Positions 36,083-47,276 are shown, counted from the stretch's first letter. The stretch: 64,000 bases of DNA from Anthostomella pinea (GCA_963556695.1 CAUWAG010000008.1:1674001-1738000); one strand, 5' to 3'. Notes: generated by a model not told the origin, from the sequence alone. Numbers and translations: made by a program.

Positions 36083-37723
36083 TCACGAAGAGGGCTGGTA
36101 GGATTGCTTGGGGAACGGGTACCTTGTCGAGGTCAGATTCAGCGCAGTCATTAAGCTGTATGTCAGGGGATGGGAGAACAGCAGATGTAGTGATCAGGAA
36201 AGGGAAGCGAAAGGAAGCGAAGCGAGATTGAGTATGAATAGGAAGTTTGCAACTGGTGTGATGCAGGAAGTAACCCGGCCTCAGATTGACCTACATAGGC
36301 AGGAATGATACAGCGATTGTTACTATAACTATTGCATGTGTTTATGTGTGTTCAAGAGTAGTCGTGATCAATGTGGAAAGCAAGAGAAAGGGGGCTGATA
36401 CATATTACAGACACAAAGAAGGGATAAGGAAAGGAGCAACTCACGAGGGGCCCAACTCCTGGATGCTCAACCGCGCAAGCCACTGTCCCATGTCGACACA
36501 GGCGTCAAGGGGCTTGCCCTGGACAAGACCGGCCACGAAGCCGCCGGCAAAGGCGTCACCAGCGCCGTTGGTGTCATTGATCTGGTCGGCGGCGATGGCG
36601 TGGACGGGGTACTCCTTGACGTCTTGCTGTCCCTGGGTGGCGACGAGGGTGGGCAGGGTGCCCTGGGTGACGACGGCGAGGCGCCTTCGCTTGTCGTTGG
36701 CCTTGGGCAGGTCGGCGAGGGCGCGTGCGACGGCGGCGATGTCGGACTCGCCCGAGGGCAGGTCGTGCGACTTGGCGTAGGCAGCGGCCTCGGTCTCGTT
36801 GCAGATGACGACGTCCCAGTACTTGGCGCTCGCGTCGAGCGGGTCCTTGAAGAACTCGGCGATGAAGGGGGCCGACATGTTGACGACGAAGGTCTTGTCG
36901 TTGGCGGCGGCCTCTTCACCTAGAGCCATGATGGCGGGTGGGCAGACTGCATAGGGGGTTCAGGGGTTAGATTGTGATTCTGGTTGTTTTGCTGCGCTGC
37001 TCCTGCTCGTTCCCGCCCCTGAAACTATCGCTTCATTCTTCTCCAGGGGTTGAAGATTGATATGAAGGCAGGGCAGCAGTAAACCAGCAGTCGCACAAGC
37101 ACATATATCATCACATACCGGTGAAGTGGTAGCCACCAACATAGTAAAACTCAGCGCCCTTGACCAACTTCCAGATCTCGGGGCTCTTAAGGTGGTCGAG
37201 GTCGTAGTGGTTGGCGGCGGCCAGGTCGGTGCACAGGGAGCGGTTGTAGCCGGTGATGACGACGCCGCAGCGGCCCGTGGGCTCCGTCGGGTCGACGCGG
37301 TACTCGACGCGCAGGCCGGCCTGCTTGACGGCGTCCTGCAGGATGGCGGCGTACTTGTCGTCGCCGACGCCGCCCAGGTAGACGACGCTGTTGGCGGGCA
37401 GGATGTACGAGGCGCCGCGGGCCGTGTTCTGCGCCGCGCCGCCCGCGATCAGCTTCGCGTCGTAGTTGTTCAGCAGCTCCTCGTACAGCGGCAGGTGCTT
37501 GGCCTCGGCCAGGATCGCGTCGTTGGCCTTGAGCCCGTACTTGTTCAGCAGCTCCTCGGTGCCGACCGCTTGGATGTCTGGGCGAGGGGCGCGAGGCCTG
37601 GTGTCAGCGGGGTAGCAAGCAGGGTGACGAGACTGAGAGACCCAATTGGACTCATATTAGATCGAACTCACCAAGCAGCGGGTTCTCCAGGCACAAGAGT
37701 GCGAATTTCTTGGAGGCGGCCAT
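36083..37723 (-). CDS. ADO1: Adenosine kinase
   Basis: Four exons (37723-37672, 37577-37119, 36946-36445, 36122-36083) give 350 residues. The first three joins restore ENPLLDIQ and YHFTVCPPAIM; the last adds YPFPKQSYQPSS after IQELGPS, the usual end of this enzyme, across an unusually long intron of 322 bp. PfkB-family signs are N-terminal AGGAAQNTARGA and the C-terminal signature NDTNGAGDAFAGG near residues 294-306 with the catalytic Asp at about 301. It phosphorylates adenosine to AMP with ATP, in the cytosol, and so supports purine salvage and the methyl cycle by removing adenosine. Coding DNA is notably GC-rich with strong codon bias, as in a well-expressed gene. Confidence 0.96.
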
Positions 37724-38574
37724 GGTGGATAGGGAATTGTCTGGCTAGTTGGCGATGTATTGGTGATGTATTGGTGAAGAAGGACGGTAGTAGTAATAAT
37801 AGTAAGTGCCCTTATGGCGGGGGAAGTTTTTGTACTGCGACCGATAGCTGATGGTGGGGTTAATCGCGGTGGGGTTTGACCACTCCTTCAAAAGAGTAGC
37901 ATCGCTGGGCCGATCTGAGTAATCCCCTGGGAGGCAAGCATATCTGTATTTGCTTCATTTGATACTGCAGTCGGACTGCCTATCTCGAGATTTGGTGGAA
38001 CGAAGGTTGCTTATAGAAACAGTCCAGAGTCGTTAGAAACCTGCTTATTCTAGGCTGCTTATTCTATTAATACGAATTTAGCATTAACATTTAAGAGTTG
38101 ACAGAAGCATGACGGACGGAGACTTATGAGGGTTGACTGTACTAAGTCCCAAGCATTTTGCTTTAATAGTACACTGATTTCTTGTGCTCAAGAGCAGCAT
38201 CCAGCCCGGAGGTGCTACTGAGCGGTCAACACGAAGTCCAACCATGACATGTTGGGCTGGGTAAAGTGCACTGTCACGCAGCAAATGGTGGATAATTAGG
38301 AGTTCATCTTGGACTTCGCATTCTGGCCTCGTGTACGCTCATCCGAATCACACAAGGCAATCCATAGGCCGTGCCCGTCCTGCTGAATCGGGGAGCAGTT
38401 TGTGCCATCTTCCATGCTCTAGTCACTTCATAACGAGACACCTGAGCCAAATGCATTGTCTGATGCCGGGTACTTCCATTGAGCCTATCTCTTAGTGAGC
38501 TCACCGGTACCTTGAGATGCAAAGAACGAGGTAAACTCCATCCGCCTTGATGAACCATGACCGTAATAAACAGT
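37724..38574. other. Intergenic with a MITE-like repeat
   Basis: Holds the adenosine kinase promoter and the region downstream of the uL2 gene. A short A+T-rich repeat lies at about 37967-38142. No gene seen. Confidence 0.5.
37967..38142. repeat. MITE-like repeat related to the one at 6.8-7.0 kb
   Basis: The right end at 38117-38142 shares the core GGAGACTTATGAGGG with 6974-6999. Read inward it starts GTACAGTCAACCCTCATAA, like pogo/Tc1 ends. The left end near CTGCAGTCGGACTGCC is only loosely complementary, so that boundary is tentative. Contains GCTTATTCTA repeats. Confidence 0.4.
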
Positions 38575-39544
38575 CTACTCCTTTGTCTTCTGGGTACCAC
38601 GAAGCAGACCCGTTCTTCTCGCAGCAATAAGACCCGCCTTCTGTCCCTGTGCCGCGTATCTCGAGATGGTCGAAGCCTTTCCGATATGTTGATGGTTACC
38701 CTGAGAATGCCTGTCAGTACCGCGTCCATCTCGTCTACCTCCATAATTGCACTTACACCACCGTGGGGATGGTCGACGGGGTTCATGGCAACACCACGAG
38801 TCTTGGGCCAGCTGTTGCGCTTGACAGCGAACTTGTGCTTGGCACGCGAAGCCTTCAGGAGAGGCTTGTCGGTACGGCCACCACCAGCGACGATACCAAT
38901 CATTCCTCGTGCGCTGCTGCTGACAATCTTCTTGGCACCCGAGGGGAGCTTGATTCGGGTCTTGCCCTCGTCGGGGTTGTGTCCAACGATGGTGACGTAG
39001 TTGCCGGACGTACGGCCGAGCGTGCCACGGTCACCAACCTTCTCCTCGACGTTGGAGACGACGGTACCTTCGGGCATGGAACCGAGGGGGAGGACGTTTC
39101 CGACAGTCAGAGCAGCGTTCTTGCCAGCGTAGATGAATTGACCGGTGTACATGCCCTCGTTGGCGATGAACGTCTCGTGGACCTGCTTGAACTTGTACGG
39201 GGAGCGGAAGACGACCTGGGCGAGAGGAGCACCACGACCGGGGTCGTGGATGATGTCCTTGATCACACCTCGAATGTATCCATGGCGTTCCGCGAAGTCG
39301 AGGTTTCGGAATTTGGCCGGAGCCTTTCGGAGGCGGGTGTTGGCGGCTAGTTGGGTTGCGATGTGAGCAAAGACGTCCGCGGGATGCAGCGATCAATGAT
39401 CCTGCGGAAGCTGAGGTAGACTTACTGAAGATACCGCCCTTGCCCTTTCTCTGGTTACGAATCTGGAATGCAGATTAGCATCTCGAATGTTGGCAGGGCC
39501 CAGCGCGAATATGCGCTGCGGTTGCCACGTACCACGCGACCCAT
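38575..39544 (-). CDS. RPL2: 60S ribosomal protein uL2 (L2/L8)
   Basis: Four exons (39544-39533, 39462-39426, 39346-38757, 38700-38575) give 254 residues, the family's exact usual length. The first exon is only 12 bases (M-G-R-V); the next gives [12 protein letters not shown] and the third [17 protein letters not shown]. The peptidyl-transferase-centre loop NPVDHPHGG ends exon 3 and exon 4 continues [11 protein letters not shown]. The final residues are [10 protein letters not shown]. uL2 helps join the subunits and form the catalytic centre of the large subunit. It diverges from the RRM gene with about 550 bp between the starts; a TTAGGGT motif lies upstream. Confidence 0.97.
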
Positions 39545-39691
39545 GTTGACGGTCTAGTCGTAATTCGTGAGGTTGAGAAAAGGAAACCTTGGTGATGGGA
39601 ATTGAAGTTTTTTGGCAAGAGGCCCGAAATTGAGGAGCCGTCAATTTTGCTCGGATGCAGGAGTTTGTGTGGGCTGAGCCGTCCTCGCTTG

Positions 39692-39698
39692 ACCCTAA
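39692..39698 (-). promoter_or_regulatory. Telobox-like TTAGGGT motif upstream of RPL2
   Basis: On the minus strand TTAGGGT lies about 150 bp upstream of the RPL2 start. Teloboxes bound by Tbf1-type factors are common in ribosomal protein promoters of fungi. A seven-base match alone is weak evidence. Confidence 0.35.
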
Positions 39699-40092
39699 TC
39701 GCTAGGTGGAATGCAGATGGTCAGTGCTCATCATTTTCATAGCCACAAGCTTTGATTCCGCACAGCCACAAAGCTCAGCTGATCTAGGCTGATCCCTGTA
39801 AAAGCGCCACCAGCCACAATCATCAAAGGTTCACGCGCCGACCACAGCGCTCGGTTGGTTTGCAGACGACCTGCAATCTCAGCGCCGTCTTCTCATTCTG
39901 ATCACCTGGCATTGCTCTTCATTCACTTCCCGCCTTTGTGTCTAGTCCTGCGGTAAGCTCGCTGGGATTCTTATCAGTTTACACCGGCTGTGAATTCTTG
40001 AACAGCCAATCATTCTCCCTTTCTATCCCCACGGATCACCTTGAACATACTCACAGGAGCCGACCCACAAGTAAAGCTCGACAACCGGCACC

Positions 40093-41354
40093 ATGTCGAA
40101 GAAACATGCGACCGAATTCGAGAAGATCATCAAGGAAGGTACGTTTGCGAATCACAATAGACTGTTTGTGGGCATTTTGCCTCGAGTTCCATGGGAGCGA
40201 CATGGACCCTCTGCCATGGGCAGCATCCAAAAGACTACTATGCGAATGGCCTCCCAGAAACTGATACCTGACCGTGCAGGCCGCGAGCGCAAGAAGAATG
40301 AGGACCTCGCCGCGCGAATCTTCAACCGAGATGGCAAGCGCCGCAACAGTGCGCCCCTTAAATCCAACGTTGGGGGTTCGCTGGCCAGCCGAGTTGGTGT
40401 GAAGAAGGTATGTTCTCCCAAATGCAACACCGCCTCGAGACCTCACCGACTCATATCGCCGTGAAGCGAGTCTCCTCTGCTGCGCGCATCCCGCCTGGAA
40501 ACGTTGATGGCGCATGGACACATGACCTGCACGGTGCCAGACCCGTGGCGCAACGACCAGCACCGAATTCGCTCGCCGCTCGCATCCACGCGCCGGGAAC
40601 CACCCTCCCTAGATCACGACCTGCAGCTCCGGCTGCGCGCGCAAACCGTACTGCTAGGCTTGCCAATGCATTCGACCGAACTGCCTCGTCACCATCCAAT
40701 GCACACCAGCAGATGAATGTTCAAGCACCGCAGCCCATTCAGCGCGGTATTACTATCAGGGGTCTGGCCGGACCCTTCGCAGTGATGGCTCAGAACTTTG
40801 CGCCCGGCACCACGGCCGCCGACATCGAGAGCGCCATGACGCCGGTAGGAGGGCTCGTCAGCAGCTGTCGGTTGGTTAAGACCCACCCGATTGTGATTGC
40901 AGAGATCGTGTTCGAGAGCAAGGAGGGCGCGGATAGTGTGATCGCAACATTTCACAACCAGACGGTAAGCCTTACTTCTATGCAACCTTGTACAATTGCA
41001 TTAGAGAAAGATTACTAAGAAGTTATGATATAGGCCGACGGTAGAACGCTCCACGTGTACCTGAAACCTGGTGGCTCTTCGTACAATCCTCCTCTGCCTC
41101 CTCCTACCGGCCCTCGTTCCCATCGCACCAACGAGACACGAGCAGGCGACAATAGTGTGTTGGTCGACGGGTCCATGGGGTTTGACGACCCGATGGATCA
41201 CGAAGCGGTAGATCAGCGCGATCTTACTGGTAGCTATGTGAAGGGAGGAACGCTCTACAGCGACAAGCTATACCCCCGAAACAGCAGTAGCAACGACAAC
41301 TACAGTAACGGTAGTGGAAGCCGTCGAGGCCGGGGCTTCCGGCCGGGGCGATAG
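40093..41354 (+). CDS. RRM-type RNA-binding protein (Aly/REF-like organisation)
   Basis: Exons 40093-40138, 40280-40407, 40467-40964 and 41034-41354 give 330 residues to a TAG at 41352-41354. The N-terminus is basic (ERKKNEDLAARIF, SLASRVGVKKR). One RRM spans about residues 160-250: ITIRGLAGPFAVMAQNFAP, then DIESAMTPVGGLVSSCRLV, IAEIVFESKEGADSVIATF and TLHVYLK. The C-terminal tail ends in a short RGG-like segment (SRRGRGFRPGR). Conserved fungal proteins with this layout are thought to act in mRNA processing or export; the exact role is unknown. The frame after the stop continues for 55 codons as an Arg/Asp-rich tail, so the stop may be a mutation or a readthrough site. Confidence 0.82.
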
Positions 41355-41522
41355 GATTCCCCGCCGGAGCGTGGTGATCGAGGGACCGAGGACAATCGGC
41401 GCCACTACCGCGATGACCATCGAGACAAGTCCCCTTACAGCACCCATGACAACTACCGTGGCGATCCCCGCGATACTCATCGTGACAGTTTTCGTCCTGA
41501 GTATCGCGATGACCGCCGCTAG
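41355..41522 (+). other. In-frame 55-codon Arg/Asp-rich extension after the RRM gene stop
   Basis: Directly after the TAG at 41352 the same frame is open for 55 codons to a TAG at 41520-41522. It is rich in R, D, Y and S with repeats like YRDDHRDK, YRGDPRDTHRD and YRDDRR, a composition expected of an RNA-binding tail and not of a 3' untranslated region. The stop context is TAG followed by G. Confidence 0.6.
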
Positions 41523-42530
41523 CTGCTAGCTGCGAACGCGACGTAGGCTATTAGCAAGTATGCTGCCGAGCTTGCTTATCACGTACTATACTACCGCGAC
41601 CATCGATATGCCCACCTTCTTCCCACTGCGACTTCATGACGGCGATCAGGCCGATCAATGAAGGGCAAGATTTGCTGCTTGCATGCAGAACGGGCCTTCG
41701 GGCGCCCGGCAGGCATTGTTTGCGCCAGGGGGTGCATGGAATCGATAGACAGCAGGCATAATGTCAGGTGTAATCCATACAGGATACAGCATCTTCCTTC
41801 GCCTTGATAGTGATCACCCTGGGTCTTCTTAAATCACACAATATTGGGGTTCAAGATGGGCTTGTTATAAATCAGGGGCGACATATCCGCGCCCATGGGA
41901 ATCTAATCGCCTTAACGGTGGCTCATCATCATTTGGTCGCAGCTATCGCCCGGTCCATCGATTGATACGATATTACTCTTTCCAGAGCCAGAGGATAGGA
42001 GGATCAAACTTTCTTTCCCAACCATGAGCGCCCTCGACAGGATGGCCCAAGGTCCTGTGCAGGGATATGTCTGCGGCTGAGACCACATGCCTGCAGATCT
42101 CCAAATCCTCCTTTCTTTTTCTCCCTTCTTTTTTTCTTTTTCTCCCTACTTTTTTCTTTTTCTCCCTTCTTTTCTTCTTCTCCCTTCTTTTTTTCTTTTC
42201 CCTTCTTTTTTTCTTTTTCTTCTCCCCGTGACAAATCACCCGCGCGGGACCGCGTCCTTCCCCTGTCGAACTCATGTCACTCGCTGCCGTAAACCGAGTC
42301 AATTTCGTATGTGCAGGTGGCGGCAGGCTGGATTGGGGGCGGCATCAGTAATCACCATCTCAGCCTCAGCCTGCCTTCGGACTCTCCTGTAGAAAATGGA
42401 CGGGTTGCCGCCAACCGCGAGCCGCAGAGATCCCTCGCCCTTCCAAAACTCTTCTATTCATTCTTCAACTCGTTGCTAGAAGTGTCCACCGCGCTGGCTA
42501 GAGGGACCCAACTGACTTTTCGTTTTCGCC
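41523..42530. other. Intergenic before the CorA-like gene
   Basis: No gene seen. Contains the polypyrimidine repeat described next, and the presumed promoter of the CorA-like gene. Confidence 0.5.
42107..42227 (+). repeat. Degenerate CT repeat (about 20-bp period)
   Basis: Units built from CTTTTTCTCCCTTCTTTTTT repeat five or six times with small changes; the tract holds almost no purines on the plus strand. It lies about 300 bp upstream of the CorA-like start and could form triplex DNA. Confidence 0.85.
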
Positions 42531-44525
42531 ATGACGAAATCCTGGTTCACCCCGGCCGAGGGCGATGATCCGTGGTTCAAACCTGAGCTGCGTACGCAGG
42601 CATATGACAAGATTGGCGATGCATATGACGACAAGCTTTACGAGACGCTCAGTGAAGACTGGAGGGAGGATGACCCGTAAGTTCGATCCTAGACCGCTCT
42701 CGATCTCGATCACGATCACGACCACGTCCGGGTGTTCCAGTTTACTAACACGGGGTGTTGTTTTTGTCTTGAAGACAGCCCTATCTCAAATATGTACGCG
42801 AGGCGTCCGCCGACTGGCCGCATCTCCGGCTGCTCGCGGACTTCATGGAAGTTGGCACCGTGCCGCAGCGGTGGAAAGACATCCGCCCGGAGGAGCCGAA
42901 ACCGAAGCCGGAACCGTGTCCTAGTTCCTCTGTGCTAAACTAGGACATCGAACTCGCACCCTATGAGCCGGGGCCACGGCGAGCCGCCTGGAACGAGCGA
43001 CTTCGCAGGACTAGAGTTCGCGTGCTGGACTATGACGACACCAGCGAGGTGAAGATGAAGGAGATCCACTCGGCGGATCGGCTGCGGCAGAGCCTGCGGG
43101 ACGGCCTCTCGCCTGGTGCCGCCGTGAAGTTCCGGTTGTATGTCGTGCACGACCTCTCCCGAGACGTCATCGAGGCGCTGGGTCAGGAGCTCAACATCGA
43201 CGCGGACTTCTTCCGCTCGCACATCGTTGACTACGCGTGGTACAACGTGCGCGACAGATGGCGAGACCCGCCCGTCCCGGAGCTGGTCGGCCGCCGGCGC
43301 AATTGGCTTCAGATGCGCTACGTTACAGCCAGATACTTCGACTCGAGTGCCGAGTTTGAGGACGCGACAAAAGAGGCGCAGGGCTTCAACGTGCTGCGAA
43401 GACCCGACGACGACTTGAGCAACCGGGCGTGGTGGGACAAGAACGGCGCCATTGTCGCCATCACTCGGTGCCGTGCGACGTATTGGCTGCCGCCTAACCA
43501 CGCGCAGGCTGGGAGCTCTATCGGTAAGTTGGTCGGATGGAAAGCAGCGGAGTGCGAGACAAAATAGGGCGGTAGCTAAACCAGGCATAGGTGTCCTACT
43601 TCTCGACCCGACGGTGAAGCATGGGAAGCCGCTCTGGGGCGGCCGGCGGAACTGCCGCCAGACGCCAACACCCCGTTCGTTCGCAGAGCGCGCACCCCTG
43701 GCCGGTGAGTCCCTCAAGCCGAACCTCTTCTTCGACGACTTCATGCACTGGGCGACGCACACGGAAGCTTTCTTAACGCCCTCGACCTCGAACGCCCACG
43801 TCCCGATGCAGACGCTGCTGCACCTCGCCTGCTCCGAGTGGCAAACCATGTGCGATTACATCAAGACGCGGCTCTGCCAGATCGACCTCGAGGTGGTCAA
43901 GCCCGAGAAGTTCGCGACCGACCGCCACTCCAAGCACGCGCTGGAGAAGCTGCACATGTGGCGGCGGTTCGTGCCGCTGTACCGCGAAATGGTGGACGAG
44001 ACGCTGCGGCACGTCTTCCGCTTCCCGTGCCAGCCACCGCCGCCCATGGACACAATCACGGTACCGGCAGTACCACCCGCGTCCGCGCCCGTGTCCGTGG
44101 GCCAGCAGCGCACGACAACGCCGCCGAAAGGAACCAAACACCACCACCCCATCACAGCCTACGAGGCAGACTTCCTAACCATCCGCGCAGCCCTAGACGA
44201 ATACCAGCAGCGCATCGACCGGCTGACGGCCGTCGTAACGGCCGTCATGACCATCGAGGACGCGCGGCGCGGGCTGAAGGACAACCACAACATCGGGCGC
44301 CTTACCTTCCTGGCGACCTTCTTCATCCCCTTTAGTCTGGTCGCCGGCATCTTCTCCATGCAGCAGGACCTGGGCGACGCCCTGCTCGGCGGCATGACGC
44401 TGCAGCGCTTTTTTGAGGTGTAGCTGCCGCTGTCGTTCGTCACGTTCCTGCTGGCGTGGGGCTGGTCGCATCCGGATGTGAGGAGGAGGGCGTGGGTATG
44501 GAGGAGGGTGTCTCCTACGGGATAG
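42531..44525 (+). pseudogene. CorA-like membrane transporter with two in-frame TAG codons
   Basis: Exons 42531-42676, 42775-43523 and 43585-44525 join well (DDP-QPYLKYV; SSIG-IGVLLLDP). Fungal CorA-like proteins have a long cytosolic domain and two C-terminal helices. Here a soluble domain with aromatic-rich motifs (RRRNWLQMRYVTARYF) is followed by helix 1 (TFLATFFIPFSLVAGIFSM) and helix 2 (LPLSFVTFLLAWGW). The family's G-M-N after helix 1 is replaced by G-I-F-S-M. TAG at 42941-42943 breaks the N-terminal third and TAG at 44421-44423 falls between the two helices; the frame is otherwise open. A very short intron ending at the first TAG (branch-like GCTAAAC precedes it) cannot be excluded. Either way the second stop would cost the last helix. 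Confidence 0.72.
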
Positions 44526-45486
44526 GTAAGGGGGGCGGGGGGGTAAGGGGGTGGAGGGCGTGGAAATTCAGCTATATTTTATGTAGTCGGCTGGCTTGAC
44601 ACTTTCACTTCCTGGCGCCTCGTTCAGGAGAACCGATAATTGTAATATATATCTTCTATACGTATCCTCCGACTAGTGTAGATGGCCATTGTATATTTGG
44701 GATATATAGTTGTACGTCAGAAGGGCTATTTACTTGTAATAGTCAAAGACCATTGCCCGCCTCCTCGTTCGCACTGCCTCTTCACCACCACTTTGCCGTG
44801 GCCACCAAGTAAGTGCCTTGAGTAAGTTTGTTGTCATCTTCTTTCACATCGTGACCGCTGCTACGCGCCGCAGAGGTAGGTACCTAGCAAGTAGTATGCG
44901 GTCTACCTACCTCTTTTGTGGCTTGCCACCAGTAGCATAGCATCAGGTAATATAAGCCCCGATTCTCGCTCAAAGATCTGAATAATACGATTGTTTCCTA
45001 GCTTGCTTTCAAGGAGCAGCAAGTAGTCCCCGAACCTTTGTCGTTGCTATGAAACTAGTTGCTTGTTCTTCTAAACAACGGCGTCCGATGTGAACCTTTT
45101 CCCCATTGTTGAGTAAAGAATGCTTTTGTTTGCACTGATATGGGATGGGACTCTTATCTTGTCCTGCGGTGGAGCGACTTGGAGGAGCTTGACGATGAGA
45201 GTCGAACACACATGTATATAGGTAAACACCGTTGACTGCCACTTGATGTAGAATCTGCTTCTAGTAAGGCAGAACCACCACCATCGTCACGCACAGGCAT
45301 CTGCTTCCAGAAAAACAGAGCAGAAAACCACTAACATACATGACACACAGACAGGCATCTATCATCCAACAACGGGCAAACACCGAGAAAGAAAAAGTGG
45401 CCTCTTCATCAACTAACGCGAGCAAGGAGGTGATAGTCTTCACGTTCCTATGGTCGAAACTAGTCGAGCTAGACTACAAGCCCAAC
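44526..45486. other. Intergenic, upstream region of the P-loop gene
   Basis: Contains a GGTAGGTACCTA motif, and at about 44955-45100 a segment resembling 63403-63565, upstream of the second P-loop gene. The P-loop frame itself is open back to an ATG at 45340. Confidence 0.5.
44955..45100. repeat. Diverged copy of the segment at 63403-63565
   Basis: Both segments share AGCCCC, then CTCGCTCAAAGATC, a CCTAGCT/CTAGCT and GCTTTCAAGG/GCTTCAAAGA block, and further on TTGTTCT followed by an AACAACGGCGT/AACAGCGGCGT block. Both lie at similar distances before a P-loop protein start, so they look like the promoter or leader of duplicated genes. Confidence 0.55.
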
Positions 45487-46225
45487 ATGACAGAAGTATA
45501 CCAAGAAAGACCACTGCCCCCAGTAATATTCATCTTCGGCAAGTTCCGCAGCGGCCGGCGCACCCTAGGCGCCAGCCTAGCTAGCCAACGCGCTTGGATT
45601 CCAGTTCGTGTCGCTCACCGACTACGAGCAGACCATGGCGAGATACCTCGCAAGCCCCTCGGTTGGGCAGATGCCCGAAATCGACCGCCTGATCCGGAGC
45701 GGGAAATTCATCCCCAACCACGTCCTCATGCAGTACCGCCTGGACCCGTTCTCCTCCTTCTACCAGCTACACAACCGCAGGGTCAAGGGGGAGGACCGAG
45801 TGTCCAAGTGGCTGAACTACCAGGTGCTCTGGGAGCGTGCCGACAAGTACCCACACAGAGGCCTGGTCGTCCAGGGGTTGGAGTGTTCGTCTGCCGGAGA
45901 CCTCCTTGACCAGCTGGACCAGATTGGGGGTGCCTACTCCGGGCTGTCGGTCTATGTCGAGTCCCCCCGAGACGTGGCGATAAAGGGGTTCGAACAGCGC
46001 GCCAGGCCGGACGAGACCGTCGAGGTGTTCCAGAAGGCTCGCGAGGGGAAGGATATAGGGGGCGTGTACGTGGCACTCCAGGAGCGCGGCACAGTTGTCA
46101 AGATGGTGAACGACGGTCTGGATGTTGGTGAAGCAATAAGACTGCTTGGCGCCGAGTTGGCCAAGGCCCCTCGCTGGCAAGACATTCTAACTTATTCGGC
46201 ACAAACTCTGAACCCCGAAGTGTAA
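45487..46225 (+). pseudogene. Adenylate-kinase-like P-loop protein, frameshifted by a 4-bp duplication
   Basis: The first frame reads from an ATG at 45487 (or 45340) through LPPVIFIFGKFRSGRRTLG, a nucleotide-binding loop, then goes out of frame at CTAGCTAG (45577-45584). Dropping one CTAG continues as ALGFQFVSLTDYEQ and runs open to TAA/TGA at 46225. The rest matches the nucleoside-monophosphate kinase fold: IDRLIRSGKFIPNHVLMQYRL resembles the NMP-binding region, GLVVQGLE the strand-three segment and RARPDETVEVFQ the lid. The loop has R in place of the Walker A lysine, so catalysis would be doubtful even when in frame. An uninterrupted version would be about 244 residues. Substrate and role are unknown. 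Related gene: start at 63766. Confidence 0.62.
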
Positions 46226-47276
46226 GAGTATGTAGGTGGGTGCTTCCACCTTTCTCGGCACGATCCCCGGAGTATGATAATATGTAGATTAGAGTGCTTC
46301 CGTAATACGAGAAATCATCTCAGATCTGCTTTCGCTGCGTCGTGATCATTATCGCAAAGTGCTATAAATGTGTCTAAAGGGGGGACCTCGCCCCCATTTG
46401 CGACGACAAGCGCTGATTTCGTGTGTGACGATGGGGTAGGGCAAAGAGGCAGGGAAACCGGAGCCGACTGCGCAGAAGAGAATTATGCCTTTGCTGGGAG
46501 GGAGGTAGACATCAACAGGTTTGGAAGGAGAAAGAGGCTCCGGTGGGGAGGAAATAAACCCAATGCATTCGCAGGCGCCTCGACAGTCATTCTTCTCCTC
46601 GTACATACACAGACAGGGACTATAGCAGCTGCAGCCGTAATAATGCATTCGTTCGCAGCAAGCTTGATCCAGCAGCCAATCGTCAAGTGATCCCTCCTCC
46701 GTGCGTCCTTCGAATGGTGTACCGAATCCGAGGAAGCTCTTGCTAGCAGAGCTGCGAATCCTCCGGGCCACCGACGAAACCCATGCTAACCCAAGATATA
46801 GAAAATGGTAGATGTGAGGGACACAAACGCAAGCCTGCAATGCCCGACCTTCGTCAATGCGGTGTGGGAACATGTTCTGCTGCCACACAAGTGCATCTAC
46901 TGGCGGCATCGGACGACGTCCCACCTGGTGGGCATCAGCAGCTGTTGGGATACCTCAGCTAGATTTCCAGTCCCGACGCATGCGCAGCCTTTCCTCAGTC
47001 TTCCGTCGTGCAGCCAGTGCGACGAACCCAGGATCCGCGGACAATATAGTCTGATCCCTCGCTTCCAAGGGTATTTTACACGTCTCACGCCTCGCGCCTG
47101 ATGACTTCGCGTCCGGGTCGCAGACGCGTCATAGCTTGTGCCGTGGCAATGGGCTCTCGCGACGGAGCTCCGAGCTCCGAGCTCCTAGCGTACGGCAAAT
47201 GAGTCTTTGGAGGCCCCAGTACAGGCTAACACATACGGTGAGCCCGTTCTGGGTCGACTCGTGTGATAAGACCTTC
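46226..47276. other. Intergenic; 3' side of the Yak1 gene
   Basis: An uninterrupted minus-strand frame of 191 codons (46349-46924) is Cys-rich but has no known motif and no coding-like bias that I can see. Probably the 3' region of YAK1. Confidence 0.45.

Noticed and set aside
36600..37851. Long plus-strand frames opposite adenosine kinase
   Set aside because: They are shadows of the GC-rich minus-strand gene: Val/Gly/Asp repeats and no motif.
38649..39350. 233-codon plus-strand frame opposite RPL2
   Set aside because: Antisense shadow of the strongly biased ribosomal protein gene.
46349..46924. 191-codon minus-strand frame downstream of Yak1
   Set aside because: No motif or splice partner; overlaps the probable 3' region of the kinase gene. 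Kept as possible but not supported.
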